A DNA stretch of 64,000 bases from Manduca sexta (lineage: Eukaryota; Arthropoda; Insecta; Lepidoptera; Sphingidae). Shown piece by piece: positions 25,401 to 36,987 of this stretch. The stretch lies in assembly GCF_014839805.1 (NCBI RefSeq), contig NC_051136.1:1550001-1614000 (forward strand). Reading direction: 5' to 3'. Position 1 is the first letter of the stretch, and the number at the start of each line of letters is the position of its first letter. The notes under the pieces are model-generated. The model saw only the letters and a program-made list of their open reading frames with translations, was not told the DNA's origin and searched no databases. The position numbers and the translations under genes are program-made.

Positions 25401-25675
25401 TGTCTCCAAATAAAGGCGTCCCGGTCCAGATCACCAGGTCCGATCAATCTTGTATCCCGGTGAATAAATAAGGCACGAGGTCCGTCAGCCCAGGCCGGAG
25501 TCTTCCAATAAATACGTTATGATCTCGTTACGGGATAGCGCGTGCAACATTAATGTAAGGTGGAGGTCGATGCTGTGGGACAGGTTGGGATAAAAACTTT
25601 TTTTGAGGACTTTTTTCGCAGTTTTTTTTTAATTTCAATATATCAGTGGCGAAAGGTCAATATTTTCAAAAGGGA
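22406..25675. other. Unannotated; GC-rich patch near 22900-23000
   Basis: No gene or repeat family recognised. 22900-23000 is CpG-rich and contains CCGGAC at 22955, 22965 and 22975 (10-bp spacing) and again at 22990. A weak approximately 83-bp direct repeat involves TTGCTTCAAAACAT near 24593 and 24676. The stretch 23565-23620 is also GC-rich. Confidence 0.35.
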
Positions 25676-26040
25676 ACCCGATGCTATAATAATAATATTA
25701 GCCCTGTATTATATACTTGCTCACTACTAAGCACGGGGCTCCTCTACTACTGAGAGGGATTAGGCCTTAGTCCACCACGCTGGCCTAGTGCGGATTGGTA
25801 GACTTCACACACCTTCGAAATTCCTATAGAGAACTTCTCGGATGTGCAGGTTTCCTCACGATGTTTTCCTTCATCGTTAAAGCGAACAATAAATTCACAA
25901 AGAATACACACATGATTTATTAGAAAATGCGTCACAACAACACACATCTATGTGTGCCCTTGGGATTTGAACCTGCGGACATTCGTCTCGGCAGTCCGTT
26001 CCACAACCAACTAGGCTATCGCCGCTTACCCGATGCTATA
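25676..26040 (-). mobile_element. SINE family A with 13-bp target-site duplication
   Basis: The element proper is 25689-26027. It is flanked on both sides by ACCCGATGCTATA (25676-25688 and 26028-26040), an exact 13-bp target-site duplication. On the minus strand the head reads CGGCGATAGCCTAGTTGG and the tail is an ATT microsatellite. The exact duplication and the low divergence from the copies at 3.9 and 44.3 kb suggest a young insertion. Confidence 0.92.
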
Positions 26041-27484
26041 TGTTGGTGCAAATATGCATTGAAGCGGTCTGAAAATCGTTCTAATGATAAATTAGATTCC
26101 ACGTAAATTCTATATAAAGAGAAGCCGCTAGGAATCGAGTTATATGGGCCCTTCGCCACTGCAATATATCTACCTATAGTAACTGAAATGCCAGATGAAT
26201 AGAAAAAAATAGTTTTCATTTACGAGTTCTGTGAAAAAGAGCTGTGACGACTTTCGGTTCTGTGAAACGCAGTGCTGAATATTTGCGAATGGCACAAACA
26301 TTTGACTATCCGTTTACACTATACGAGCTATGGAAGGGAATACATCGTTGTAAAATTATTTGTGAAATAGTAACAATATCGGAATATAATCTTATACTGA
26401 AATTTAAGAAACAATAAGGATTAATAGAAAAAATTATATCCTATTAAGTGAAAACCACCTATCCTGAAGAAAAATACTGATATGCTAAACAATCAAAATC
26501 CAAAAATCTTCAAATATAAACTCCATAATAATACCTTATTCCCTATACAAAATAACACTACAATATTTCCCAAACCATTTCCAAATGTTATCCGGCACAG
26601 CCGCCACTCAATGTTGACGCAAAGAGTGCAAATATTTAGATAAAAATATTTTTTGCGGTTTTAAAGCCTGGTGTCCGGTGTCGGGCGCTTCTCCCCGCGC
26701 CCGAGGCGACACGATTGGGTCGCGCAATACCGACAGTTATTTGTGTTTCTTCATTTATTTATGCATATCAACGTTTTAAAATATTATGAACGGGCTTCTC
26801 ACGCGATTTCATCTGGGAGTATGTTGGCATTTTGAAGGACTTTTATAGATATTTGTGGAACGATATTTATAATATTGGAAATTTTTATACAAATTCAAAT
26901 AAATAAAGGTAAATTTAGCAGTATATGGCTGAATGGTATGACCATTGGTGCTGCTATAGTTGCGTATGTAATGCAGGATTTTGTGGGATTTTTCCTTCTT
27001 TCTTTATGTCACGAACTATTTTGATTGATTGTGATTATGTCAACATTCTGTCAAATAACAGTTGTTATTAAGTCTACATGAAATTCTAGTATTTTTTATT
27101 TGCTTTGATGAATTATTAAACAACTATTTTATAAAACAAACGTAGTGACTTCAACTTAAAACCTTTGATATACCAGGAACTTTCTCCAAATCACCCGGTA
27201 CTTCACCTTACTAAGCAAGTTATCAGCAACACCAAACATTAACAACAAACAACATGTAGGGTCAACAAAAATCAATTACACAACAGTGCGACAACAAAGC
27301 GTTCGTGCGACAGCCGCTTACCATTCAGCCAACGTGCAGACAAGTGAACCAAAGCGCCACACGCGACACGAATCGGCAACTAACGCGTGCGTCAGATTTG
27401 CGTACTCCTAGCAAGTTCAAGGCTTTGCAAATGACATTTATGGCAAAAAATATATTTTGTAGTTCTAGAGTTAGACTTCAAGAC
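26041..27484. other. Unannotated DNA
   Basis: GC-richer patches near 26680-26740 and 27295-27420. The frame at 27305-27526 runs into the Penelope-like repeat downstream and ends with its conserved stop context. No gene recognised. Confidence 0.35.
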
Positions 27485-27735
27485 ACTGTGAGCTCATTCT
27501 GCGTAGATCGGACCGACAAAAGCTAAAAAATCTAAAAAGTTGTATAATTGTAAAATGTAGGTAGATATTGTATCTTAGACTTTGCGGATGAACAACACCT
27601 CAGTCCCCCCCGTGACCATGAAGGCTGCAAAGTCTTCGAAACGTCGGGAGAAAACTAAAATAATTAAAACCGCGATAAAGTCCGAATAATAGTTTAATTT
27701 CAATGTCTAACATTCGCGTAAACATAAGAAATCAT
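27485..27735 (+). mobile_element. Penelope-like repeat, family E
   Basis: Shares with 30845-31086 the motifs CTCATTCTGCGTAGATCGGA, TCGAAACGTCGGGAGAAAA, AAAACCGCGATAAA and TCTAACATTCGCGTAAACAT. The CGAAACGTCGGG motif and the inverted arrangement seen in the 60.9-kb copy recall the terminal repeats of Penelope-like elements. No reverse transcriptase or GIY-YIG domain is present, so the assignment is an inference. Confidence 0.5.
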
Positions 27736-28286
27736 TATATTTTGTAGTGGTGGTGTAATGACCCACTTCTCTAATTTCAACAGGCACAGAGGCATTTGCT
27801 GAGCGGAAAATTGGTTTAATGAAAATAGTACAAATGTTTTGTAGTCTATTTTAATTATATATTTTTTTTATGAAATGCGTACTTAGGTTAGTTAATGTTT
27901 GGTTTTAAAAATATTATAATGAATTGCGATGCATCGGTACGCGTTTCAATATCTATGTTTGGTGTTCTAGGGCGTCAAATATCCTTAACATCCTTTGCTT
28001 AATTATTTATGATTTCTATAAGTATTAAATCGTAGCCAAGTTATAAGGAGCAAGTTGTAGATCTCAGACTCAAACTCTGTGTATAAAATGATCACTGTGA
28101 CCCATATCTGCGTGGAACTTGCACTTGCTAATGTTTAAACTGTTCTCGGCGTGCACCGTTAGTGTGTTCCAATCATTATTAATTACTGAAGCCTTTAACG
28201 CAGCCGATATCTTCGGCCCGATTCAAGTACCGTCAGCATGTTAGGTAGATATTGTTTGTATTAAATGTTGGAAATGTTAAAGTAAT
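27736..28286. other. Unannotated DNA
   Basis: I see nothing recognisable apart from AGTACCGTCAGCATGTT at 28226-28242, which is repeated exactly at 22255-22271. Confidence 0.35.
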
Positions 28287-28578
28287 TCCAGCCCTGTATT
28301 ATATACTGTCAATTGCTGAGTACCAGTCTTCTCTACTATTGAGAGGGTTTAGGCCATGATTCAGCATGTTAGCCTAAGCTGGCGGACTTCACAAGTCGAA
28401 ATTCGTATGAATAATTCTCATGTATTTAGGTTTCCTGACAATGTTGTCCTTTACCGTTAAAGCAGACGATAAATGATAAATAACACTCACGTAACATGGA
28501 AAAGTCAGAGATGTGTGCCCTGGGTTTTAAACTGACGGATATTAGTCTCGGCAGTCCTTTCCATTCCCAACTAGGCAT
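28287..28578 (-). mobile_element. SINE family A, diverged copy
   Basis: CAGCCCTGTATTATATACTG at the tail end and GGCAGTCCTTTCCATTCCCA then AACTAGGCA at the head are recognisable. Internal sequence is diverged and the (AAT)n is lost. Confidence 0.75.
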
Positions 28579-30549
28579 TTGAAATATTTGAGTATTTTTG
28601 TCGCTGAATATATTTGATAGATAGATCAGAACGTGGAACAACGCACAGGCATCTTTTACCCCAGATGCACAATTAAAATTCTATACCAGAAAAAATCTGT
28701 CGCAAGACCAAAACCTACCATTATTATCAACAGGTAAACTTTATTATATCGAGTTTTGTAATAAATAATGTTCATATCAACAGCAGCGACTCTACATTTT
28801 TAGAAGGAAGCCTTATTGTTTCTCAGTAACATCGACTTTTATATTTTGATTCGATAATTTCGCTAAAAATCTTGTCGCTCTAATGAGCAGAGAACAAAAG
28901 TTGATTAGATTCAAGTAAAATGTAATTCGAAAGACCCATAAAGGTTATTTATTAGATAACCATATCCATTATTTTTTTAAAAAAGCGGAGAAACTAAACC
29001 ATTTATTTTTAATAACACTTAAATTACCGAACTTCACGTCAACCTAAACTTAGCCACTTCAAAATCAACCCGTAATGACTAGACTTAGCACTCGATTAAT
29101 CTTCTACCACTACTAACCCTCCAACAGACGGGGGTCGAAAGTACCCGATGTACCGACGCCCCATACATTATTACTCACGTATTCGCCGGATAACTCAATA
29201 TGTGGCCCTTCTAAGCGATTTAAGATCAGTCGACGGCTTTAAGTTCGTAACCGAAGGGTAATCTTGATTAATTCTGAGTTCGCCGCGAATTTATCGAAAA
29301 TTTGACATAAAATTCAATTAAATATCCTTTGGGTATTCGATTTTCACCGATTTATGGTTTAGAGAACATCAATTGGGTATAAAAATGAGGATTAGTGTTA
29401 TTTTTAATGTCCGTTTTACTTTTTGCTTGAGGTTTGTATGGATACCATAATTGTATCTTGGTGAGGACAGAATTATACTTATTGGGTATATTTATGTATT
29501 CACAAATATTATAATTTATAAAGATCTAAACGATAAACGAACAGAGAAAATTTTGAAACTAAGTCAAAACACAAACCACGAAACTGAGCTATCAATACGT
29601 TCTCCTTTACATTTTTATAACCTACGTACCTTAGATTATGTATTCAAACATAACAAAATTTTATTCAAATAAAAGCATATGCCCATTTAAGTCCCAAAAT
29701 ACGAGGGCTACCTCACCCTTGGAATGGTCAATTCATGCATAACCCTTGATGCCCGATACGAGGTAAGGATTTCAAAAATCACCCCATGAATAAAAATGGA
29801 GCTATATTTCTTAATATCATAGTAGGAAGTTCTGATGCGTTCGCGATGCACGATTGTAAAGACGGGTCTGTAATGTGAAACGTCCGGTTTTCCGGTCTCA
29901 AAGTGTGTTTGATTGTACAGTGTAAAGTTATTGGAACAGTAATAATTTACCACTTCTATTTTCTTCACTAAGGACTTTGAAGAAGTTAATGGATTTTATA
30001 CGATAGAAATAAATATGTATGATCAAAATTAGGAAGAGATGAAAGTTTCGGAAAATTTGTCAAAAAAAGTTTTATTTTCCATAAATCGCCGGTTTATCGT
30101 TTATATTATTTTGTTTACAAACAAATAATAAAAAAATAGGTTTGCGTTGTTTTATAACATTTTTGCTGCTTGATATTTAGGCTGTATTCTGTAAGGTCTT
30201 CATTTTTACACTTATTGGTATCTAAACATTTACCGGTACAAACATAACGAATACAGATCAATAATAAAGCATCCGTTCCGGTATCCATCCTGCACCACGC
30301 CTTACTACAGACATTCAGAGCGATGATCCGCCATGAATAATGCATCAGTTGCATATACATGGCTCATGCGATGTCATGAGGCACAATCACTCGGTGACGG
30401 CATCACATTCCGCCAAATGGAACTTATGCTATTGTGTTTTTAATTGGATGGGATTATAAGAAAATGCCGTATTTGTTTGATGAAAGTGACGGATTTTTTT
30501 ATGTTATTATTAAGCAAGTTGTGACAATATAGTGGCATGTTTCAGCTGT
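28579..30549. other. Unannotated AT-rich DNA
   Basis: I see no gene or recognised repeat. The frame 29708-29968 on the minus strand shows no domain. Confidence 0.35.
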
Positions 30550-30703
30550 ACCTATATTAAGAGTAAAACCTACTGTTGTCGTTTGTTAGATTTATTATTA
30601 ATTAATGATTTTAACTACGATTTATGACCTATATTAGGAGTAAAATGAATGCTATCGTTTGTTACATTTATTGTTAATTAATGATTTTAACTACGATTTA
30701 AAA
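30550..30703. repeat. Two tandem copies of a 77-bp unit
   Basis: ACCTATATTAAGAGTAAAA starts at 30550 and ACCTATATTAGGAGTAAAA at 30627. Each unit ends in an almost identical stretch containing TTAATTAATGATTTTAACTA. The copies differ at a handful of positions. Confidence 0.85.
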
Positions 30704-30844
30704 GTCAGTAATAGACAGTATCACTGTTAAAACTTTATTTTGTTCGTCCATCTTACATCGCTGGCGAACGAAAACAAACGAAAAAGAGCCTTAATATCTT
30801 TAGATCCAGGAATGATAATATCAAATAGGGAATACAGTTAAAGG
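30704..30844. other. Short unannotated spacer
   Basis: I see nothing recognisable here. Confidence 0.3.
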
Positions 30845-31086
30845 CACTGAGCTCATTCTGCGTAGATCGGACCATCAACACCAAAAAAAAAAATTGTATA
30901 ATTGTAAAAGATAGATATTGTAACTTTAACTTTGCGAATGACCAACACCTCAGTCCGCCCCGTGGCCACGAAGGCTGAAAAGTCTTCAAAACGTCGGGAG
31001 AAAATTATAATATAAAAATCGCGATAAAATCCCCAAAATAGTATTATTATAATGTCTAACATTCGCGTAAACATTAGAAATCATTA
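30845..31086 (+). mobile_element. Penelope-like repeat, family E
   Basis: Second plus-strand copy of family E, with GAGCTCATTCTGCGTAGATC, AAAACGTCGGGAGAAAATTA and TCTAACATTCGCGTAAACAT. It is more diverged than the 27.5-kb copy. The neighbouring SINE inserted just beyond its end. Confidence 0.5.
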
Positions 31087-31089
31087 GGG

Positions 31090-31433
31090 AATACAGCGTT
31101 ATAATAATATCAGCCCTGTATTATATACTTGCCCACTGCTGAGCACGGGCCTCCTCTACTACTGAGAAGGATTAGGCCTTAGTCCACCACGCTGGCCTAG
31201 TACGGATTGGTAAACTTCACATACCCTCGACTTCCTATAGAGAACTTCTCAGGTATGCAGGTTTCCTCACGATGTTTTCCTTCACCGTCAAAGCAATCGA
31301 TAATTCAGAAAGAATACACACATATTTTTTTAGAAAAGTTATAGGCTTGTGCCCTCAGGATTTGAACCTGTGCATATTCATCTTTGCAGTCTGTTCCACA
31401 ACCAACAGGGCTATCGCCACTAATACAGCATTA
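31090..31433 (-). mobile_element. SINE family A with target-site duplication
   Basis: The element spans about 31102-31421 and is flanked by AATACAGCGTTA (31090-31101) and AATACAGCATTA (31422-31433), a 12-bp duplication with one difference. The head is diverged (AACAGGGCTATCGCC on the plus strand). Confidence 0.88.
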
Positions 31434-32317
31434 ATACCTTCAAAAAAATATTTATTCAATCTCAGCAATAAACCAAAAACCCATTCCTATATATCAAGAT
31501 CTACGCTCTCATGACTGGGACGAAGAAGTTTACATTGAAATGGTCTAACGATGATGAGTGAGGTTAGAAAGCGAAGTTACTACGTCTAGTTATTATGCGA
31601 ACTGCGTTTAAACGTTTAGTATATGCGCTGTTGACTGTAACGTGGTATGTGGCTTGCAGGAATATAGTAAGATTTGCTGTAAATGCAAAAATGTATGGTA
31701 AATTATACTTGATCATAATTTTTAGAGACTTATGCTGGGTAAAAAAATAGTTTCCAGAAGAAATTATTGTATTTAAATTAGTTTTATGTGTCAATAATAA
31801 TTCGTGTAAATGATTTGTATTATATCATAGATCTGAAAGGATTATAATATTGATAGTGATCAGCTTTGTCTAACTCAGTTATATTCTAAGAAATAAATTA
31901 GAAACAAATTTCTTTGTATTTTATTATTCATTCATACATTACTCACCGTTTACAAATGTCACGTTTAATGCATATTTACATAACGTATTAGTTTAATACA
32001 TTTTCCTCTTAAAATTTCACCAAATTCCCAGTACACAGGTCATGTACAAACTTCTGCATGATTCACACGGCTATCAGAAGCATGGATCTAATTGTCATAC
32101 AATTGACCGCTTCGAGTCGGCCGTTACTCATTGTTCTTGCGCAAATTACCACTCGCATGCTAATATGGTGTTAACAACGCCAACTAGCGCTCTACGCGAT
32201 GTTTTTAAACGTTTGGAATGTGTAATTATAGCGTTGAACGAGAGTATGTATCGCAAAACAGGTCAAATAAGACGCAAGGGGTGAGAACATAATTTATATA
32301 AAAAAAATATTCTTTAA
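31434..32317. other. Unannotated DNA
   Basis: No repeat recognised. The frame 32042-32284 is GC-richer but shows no domain. Confidence 0.35.
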
Positions 32318-32405
32318 TGTATAGGGACACACTGTGCTATATAAGTGCACATACTTAGTTGTGTGCAAACGCTGTGTCACACCATGCTTCAGATATAAAA
32401 GTTAT
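32318..32405 (+). mobile_element. Decayed partial LTR related to the 36.5-kb element
   Basis: GGGACACACTGTGCTATATA, AAGTGCACATACTTAGTTGTG, CGCTGTGTCACACCATGCTT and GATATAAAAG align in order with the first 90 bases of the 278-bp LTR at 36503 (GGGACACACACACTTGCG, AAGTGCACGTGCGTAGTTGT, CGCTGTGTCACACCATACCT, GTATAAAAG). The TATA box is retained. The rest of the LTR is unrecognisable. Confidence 0.75.
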
Positions 32406-34303
32406 AGGAGCACACAGTTACTTTATAGAATATGTACAATGTACATATCTTGCTGCATTTAGGTTTAGAAGGTGCGAGTTCACCCGCCTGGGAGTTCACG
32501 CCTGCACGGAGTCGTCAGTCGTTTCCATCACGCGCCACGTTACGCTACCAGAACGTGTTCATCGCCTCTGGTTTTAGGATAACTTAACCTTTCAGCCCTA
32601 CACTTAAAACGTAGCTCAATATAGCAAAAGATATCTAAAACTATACAACTTATTACCAATTAAACAATCCTACCGAACTATAGAATGACCAAAAATAACA
32701 GTATATTTACCGACCAATTAACGTAGAGCTCCCAACCCTTCCAAAGCTAGAACTTACTGCTATACTCGGTCTCTTTTATGGGTCCAATTACACCGGCCGG
32801 GGCCTATTCCACCCAACGGGATTGAATATTGATACGGCAGATGGCAGCATATCGGCACATAATTAATTTCTCAATCGTTGTTGCCCTGGGTCGGAGTGAC
32901 CCATATAGTGAATTTACGTATGCTGTTACGTCCTATAAGCTTTTTAGGGTTGGTTTCGTCGTTTCTTTGAACGTTAAGGATGAATTTTGTATGGCAAGTT
33001 ACAAAATCTTACAATACTTACGTATTGGTGTAATTTTGGACCATTACCTCACCACCTGCTTGTTTTCCTTAATTAAACCGCAATAACTCTAAAAAAGCTT
33101 TAATACAAACCAGACTTAATGTAAAATAAAAACGAAGTAATGCATGTCCAAAAGTCACATAACTCTAATTAACGTCTGACTGAACAGCTTCTCAAGTGAT
33201 CGATGCCTACCCATCCCCGAAACGACGCGCCGTGAAGCATTCCCGCGTGAAAACATCCTTCCAGTAATTACTGGACTAAGATCGATGAGGCTCGCGTTAT
33301 GGATTGCCGAGTGTGCGGAATGAGAATTTTTGGATCAATAAAAACTATGCATGGAAAACTTGCTTTGGCAATGTAATTGAAAAAAGTGTGGTTTTAAAAT
33401 GGATATCTGGCTAAAATATATTAACATATAATGTGAAATCATTGTGTTACTGGTAGTGAATTTTCATTCTCCATTTTAGGCATTAAGGATTTGTACCTAT
33501 TATAATAAGATACAATATCATATACTGTCCTAATGCTAGGTGCGGGCCCTATTATATCATCAAAGGATGAATAATCATAACATGAGCACATGAAATATTC
33601 TTTTTTTCAGAACTCAAAGGCACTTTTAATTATCAGAGACACTAATTAAAATGATTTGTAGAGTTCACAGTGCCATTACCGTCCCCATTGTTCCATTCAC
33701 CACTCATTTCACAAGTGTGAAGATAATAAAACATTTAACAAAGAAACAAATTAACTCATCCACCAATCGAACGAATGAATGGAACTGAACGAGTGTATCG
33801 TTCGCGAGATTCAATTGACGTCGCAAATTGAGTGGACGGGTGACCGGTTGACCGTAAAACTGTGTTGTTACAAATGTAAAAACGTGGAAAAATTTTACGA
33901 AGCATGTTTATTCGTAAATCTATTTATGTATTTTGCGGACTTTTGTATATGGGTCTTTAATGTTTGGCACTGAAAGGTTTGGTTCGTTGGAGATGCGTGT
34001 ATGCGGTGTAGGTTCGTAAAAATCGCCACATTTAGTGAGGATGGTTTTTAAAATCAAATTAAATACAATAAGTCTAATATAATGTTGACTAATGAGAAGT
34101 CCTTTGAGTAAACTAAGTAAAAACTTTAAGTAAACTAGACTTATCGACCTAGAATATAACTCTTCAGAACAAAGTACAGTACAGAGTAGTGATTTATTTA
34201 TCAAATACATCTTCTATATATCAGGGAAAAAAATATATTCGGTACCTTCAGTAAAAAATGCAATACCCATCGATAATAATAACTACTTCATTATACTTCA
34301 ACT
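32406..34303. other. Unannotated DNA
   Basis: GC-richer near 32470-32560. TATACTGTCCTAATGCTAGG and TGCGGGCCC near 33520-33550 may be a decayed family A tail. The frame 33779-33973 shows no domain. Otherwise nothing recognised. Confidence 0.35.
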
Positions 34304-34550
34304 ACCTCGGTGGCGTTATGTTACGATATGACTGCAGTGCTGACGTCTCGGGTTCGATCTCCGGGTGATATTGTGTTTTTCTATTTAGTATTAGGCTGGA
34401 AAATGTGAAGCCTGAAATTTGTGTCCGATATGGCGATAGGCTCGCATCCCATGACATCGTGAGACCGAATACGATCGTTGGAAATTGGATGCATCAAATG
34501 CGCCTCTGCCTACCCGTTTAGTGATTAAAGGCTTGAGAGTGTTAGTGTGT
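34304..34550 (+). mobile_element. tRNA-derived SINE, family B, diverged full copy
   Basis: The head CTACCTCGGTGGCGTTATG and B box GGGTTCGATCTCC are followed by the family B body (TTTGTGTCCGATATGGCGAT) and the tail motif TGCGCCTCTGCCTACCCGTT. No clear target-site duplication. Confidence 0.75.
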
Positions 34551-34832
34551 GTAAATTAACCTCTTTTAAAATCTATTTCTATACCTTACCCTTGTTTCTC
34601 ATGGCGGTGTGATAGGACCTCATTATATGTAAGCCACTACCCACACTTGGCTCTACAAATATCGCGTCTCCCATTGTATAAATATTTATACAGCTTTGTG
34701 AAACGCATTATCAACTGAATGGAAGGGTGTAAGTCGTGTTTTTGTTTTTTTTAGTCTTTTTTTACTTTAGTTAGTTGGTACAAGCGGGAGCTCAGGCTTA
34801 GGTCGAATAAAGAATTTCATATTTTTTTCTCC
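34551..34832. other. Unannotated spacer
   Basis: I see nothing recognisable here. Confidence 0.3.
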
Positions 34833-34935
34833 TTTGTCTACGAAGGGACAGGCAGAGTTGTAACCAGGGTACTCAATTATCGTCAAGTGTTTTCCATCCC
34901 ATGATGTGATAGGGGGCGTGCCAAAACTCATAGCT
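34833..34935 (-). repeat. SINE family B 3' fragment
   Basis: TTTGTCTACGAAGGGACAGG and TCCCATGATGTGATAGGGGG are the reverse complement of the 3' half of family B (compare 46865-46935). The tRNA head is missing. Confidence 0.65.
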
Positions 34936-35469
34936 GTAATTATTTTCAATATTTTCTAAACAAAATAAATATACTATAAATACATGTTTTTTATTTACTT
35001 TAAAAAATATTTGTGATTTCTTAACGTTATAATGACATAAAAATATTTTATAATTTACCAAATAAAATAAAAACAAAACTTTTTACAGAATAAATCTCTA
35101 AAAGTTGAAAAACAGTAATTACTTTAAAGCGTCAAAACTTGCTTTAAAAATTAAACGCATATTTTGCCAAAAACAAGGTTTATACACTTTGCACTGGGCG
35201 TCCGTAGTGCTTACAAACAGCTGTCGCCGGCCCGAGACAAATCCTGAGACGAACTGTTCCAGCATTTGTTAGGGAACTTCATTCAAATCACATTTTAATA
35301 ATAAAACACTATGTTGGAATTTTAAAGTTTGGGTTTCAAGTCTGGGCTGCGAATCTTTAGTTTGTCATCAATCATTGTAGTCTTTATGCATTGAATGATC
35401 GTGTTTTCGATTAAATTGATATTTGTTTTTATTGCTAAATTGAGAAACATGAGTTTAGTATTTTTAACA
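34936..35469. other. Unannotated AT-rich DNA
   Basis: I see nothing recognisable here. Confidence 0.35.
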
Positions 35470-35694
35470 CTAGCTTTTGCTCGCAGCTTCGCCCGCGTGA
35501 AGTAGTTTTCTGGGATAAAAGTCCCGCTGTATATTTTCCGGGATAGAAAACCTAAGCCTATAACATTTACAGGGTCTTAAACTATCTCCATACCAAATTT
35601 CATAAAAATCTGTTGTTTACATTTTGAGAAAAACGATAAAAAACAGACAGACAGGAAAGGGGACTTTGTTTTATAACATTATATTATGCATAGA
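35470..35694 (-). mobile_element. Short non-autonomous Helitron with both ends
   Basis: On the minus strand it starts TCTATGCATAATATAATG (preceded by A) and ends with the GC hairpin CGCGGGCGAAGCTGCG, a short spacer and CTAG (followed by T). A 5' TC, a 3' hairpin plus CTRR, and insertion between A and T without duplication are the Helitron rules. At 225 bp it has no room for RepHel. The interior (AAAGTCCCCTTTCCTGTCTG on the minus strand) is shared with the 57.5-kb copy. Confidence 0.75.
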
Positions 35695-36497
35695 TTACAC
35701 AAACATTGATTGTCCTTTCCTCCCGAAATCGACACGAACTTGAGATAAAGTATTCATACGGCCATTAAAAAAATCATTCTCACCTTTGAGTAGGATCTTG
35801 AGTGGACATTTAATGTATTCTACTAATAAACAAAGCTTAAGTTGTAATTCAAAAGCTTGATATCAGCTCAGTTGCTGTTAGATAAAAAAAATAAGCTGTC
35901 AAAATCCGTCATATGCTGTGACTTAAGAAAATATTTGAGATGTTAATATCTGTTTATAAAATAGACGATCTTAAGCTGATCTTCATTTGACAGCCTTGGC
36001 TCATATCGCACTTGAGAGCGAAGGTAAGTTGCATCTATTAACACGTCGCATAGATACTGCCAAATATGAAATACAATACATAAATGCAAGCCCAAAGATA
36101 AACAAAGCTATCAGTATTCCTGTTACGAACAAACATAAGATACGGTTTTGTTTATTACGTTTCCCAACCATTCTTTCCTCATACGGAAATTATTATAGTC
36201 ATAAGTTGGACGTAACGCGCTGCCGTACGTTTTATTACGAAGGAAATGTCTTTATTAACTCGACGGTATATGTCTAGGGTCTTAGTGTAGTGATCATTGT
36301 GATTCTAATTAAACTTATGTTTGGAGGTTATGGGGCTTTTTTGGTGTGTACGTCTTCAATGCACTTCATGGTAGGGGAAGTGGCTTCCAGTTAGAGAATT
36401 GATTGAGGAAAGACGGTTATCCTAATTGACACAATTATGTCGGCCATGCGGATCTCAAATCGCGATCTATTTATATACAAATAAAAAGCAGTTTATA
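35695..36497. other. Unannotated DNA
   Basis: No repeat recognised. A 96-codon frame at 35987-36277 shows no domain I know. Confidence 0.35.
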
Positions 36498-36502
36498 AGG
36501 CT

Positions 36503-36780
36503 TGTTGGGACACACACACTTGCGCAGCTATGTAAGTGCACGTGCGTAGTTGTGCGAGAACGCTGTGTCACACCATACCTCCCGTATAAAAGCAACGCGC
36601 GTCTTTGTTTAATTAGTACGTCTTACGATTTGTTACTATTACCATCTAAGTACGCCTCTGTGTATTAAACGTACTCTGGAGTTTTGAAATACATAAAATA
36701 TTCAGTGTCATCTTTGGAGTTTCATTATAGCTAGAGTTGCGACTCCCATACATTACATTAAATATACAGCCAACTCTACA
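36503..36780 (+). repeat. 5' LTR
   Basis: 278 bp, from TGTTGGGACACAC to CAACTCTACA. It contains a TATA box (36585-36592) and an ATTAAA possible polyadenylation signal (36664-36669). It differs from the 3' LTR by five substitutions, one of them in the TATA box. Confidence 0.95.
36585..36592 (+). promoter_or_regulatory. LTR TATA box
   Basis: TATAAAAG in the 5' LTR. Transcription would be expected to start 25-35 bases downstream, near TTAGTACG (about 36613). In the 3' LTR the equivalent site is TATAAAGG (38252-38259), so the promoter may differ slightly between LTRs. Confidence 0.65.
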
Positions 36781-36781
36781 T

Positions 36782-36798
36782 TGGTGACCCGACGTGAT
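36782..36798 (+). promoter_or_regulatory. Primer-binding site, tRNA-Trp type
   Basis: TGGTGACCCGACGTGAT starts one base after the LTR. It matches the complement of the 3' end of insect tRNA-Trp (TGGTGACCCCGACGTGA) except for one missing C. tRNA-Trp priming is characteristic of CsRn1-type Ty3/gypsy elements. Confidence 0.8.
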
Positions 36799-36986
36799 CC
36801 ATCCGACGTGATCCATCCGACGTGATTCATCCGACGCGATACACAAGACGTGATTCATCCGACGCGATACACAAGACGTGATTCATCCGAAGCGATACAC
36901 AAAACGTGATTCATCCGACGCGATACACAAGACGTGATTCATCCGACGCGATACACAAAACGTGATTCATCCGACGTGATCTTCAA
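36791..36986 (+). repeat. Array of fourteen 14-bp units in the leader
   Basis: The 196 bases divide exactly into fourteen 14-bp units with no gap. Nine units carry ACGTGAT (GACGTGATCCATCC or GACGTGATTCATCC types) and five carry GCGAT (GACGCGATACACAA type). From the third unit on the two types alternate, giving a 28-bp higher-order period. The first unit overlaps the distal half of the primer-binding site. The array ends one base before the gag ATG. Confidence 0.95.
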
Positions 36987-36987
36987 G

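Noticed and set aside
27596..27660. Hammerhead ribozyme in family E
   Set aside because: GAAAC with GAAG...CTTC flanks is present, but I could not find the CUGANGA core in the right place.
36426..36668. ORFs across the two LTRs (also 38138-38335) with the same peptide
   Set aside because: They are translations of the LTR U3-R region.
36791..36986. CRISPR-like array
   Set aside because: The units are contiguous 14-mers without spacers, inside a eukaryotic LTR element.
36934..36987. Upstream start for gag inside the 14-bp array
   Set aside because: The frame is open, but the tandem array is leader sequence and the ATG at 36988 fits the normal gag start just after it.
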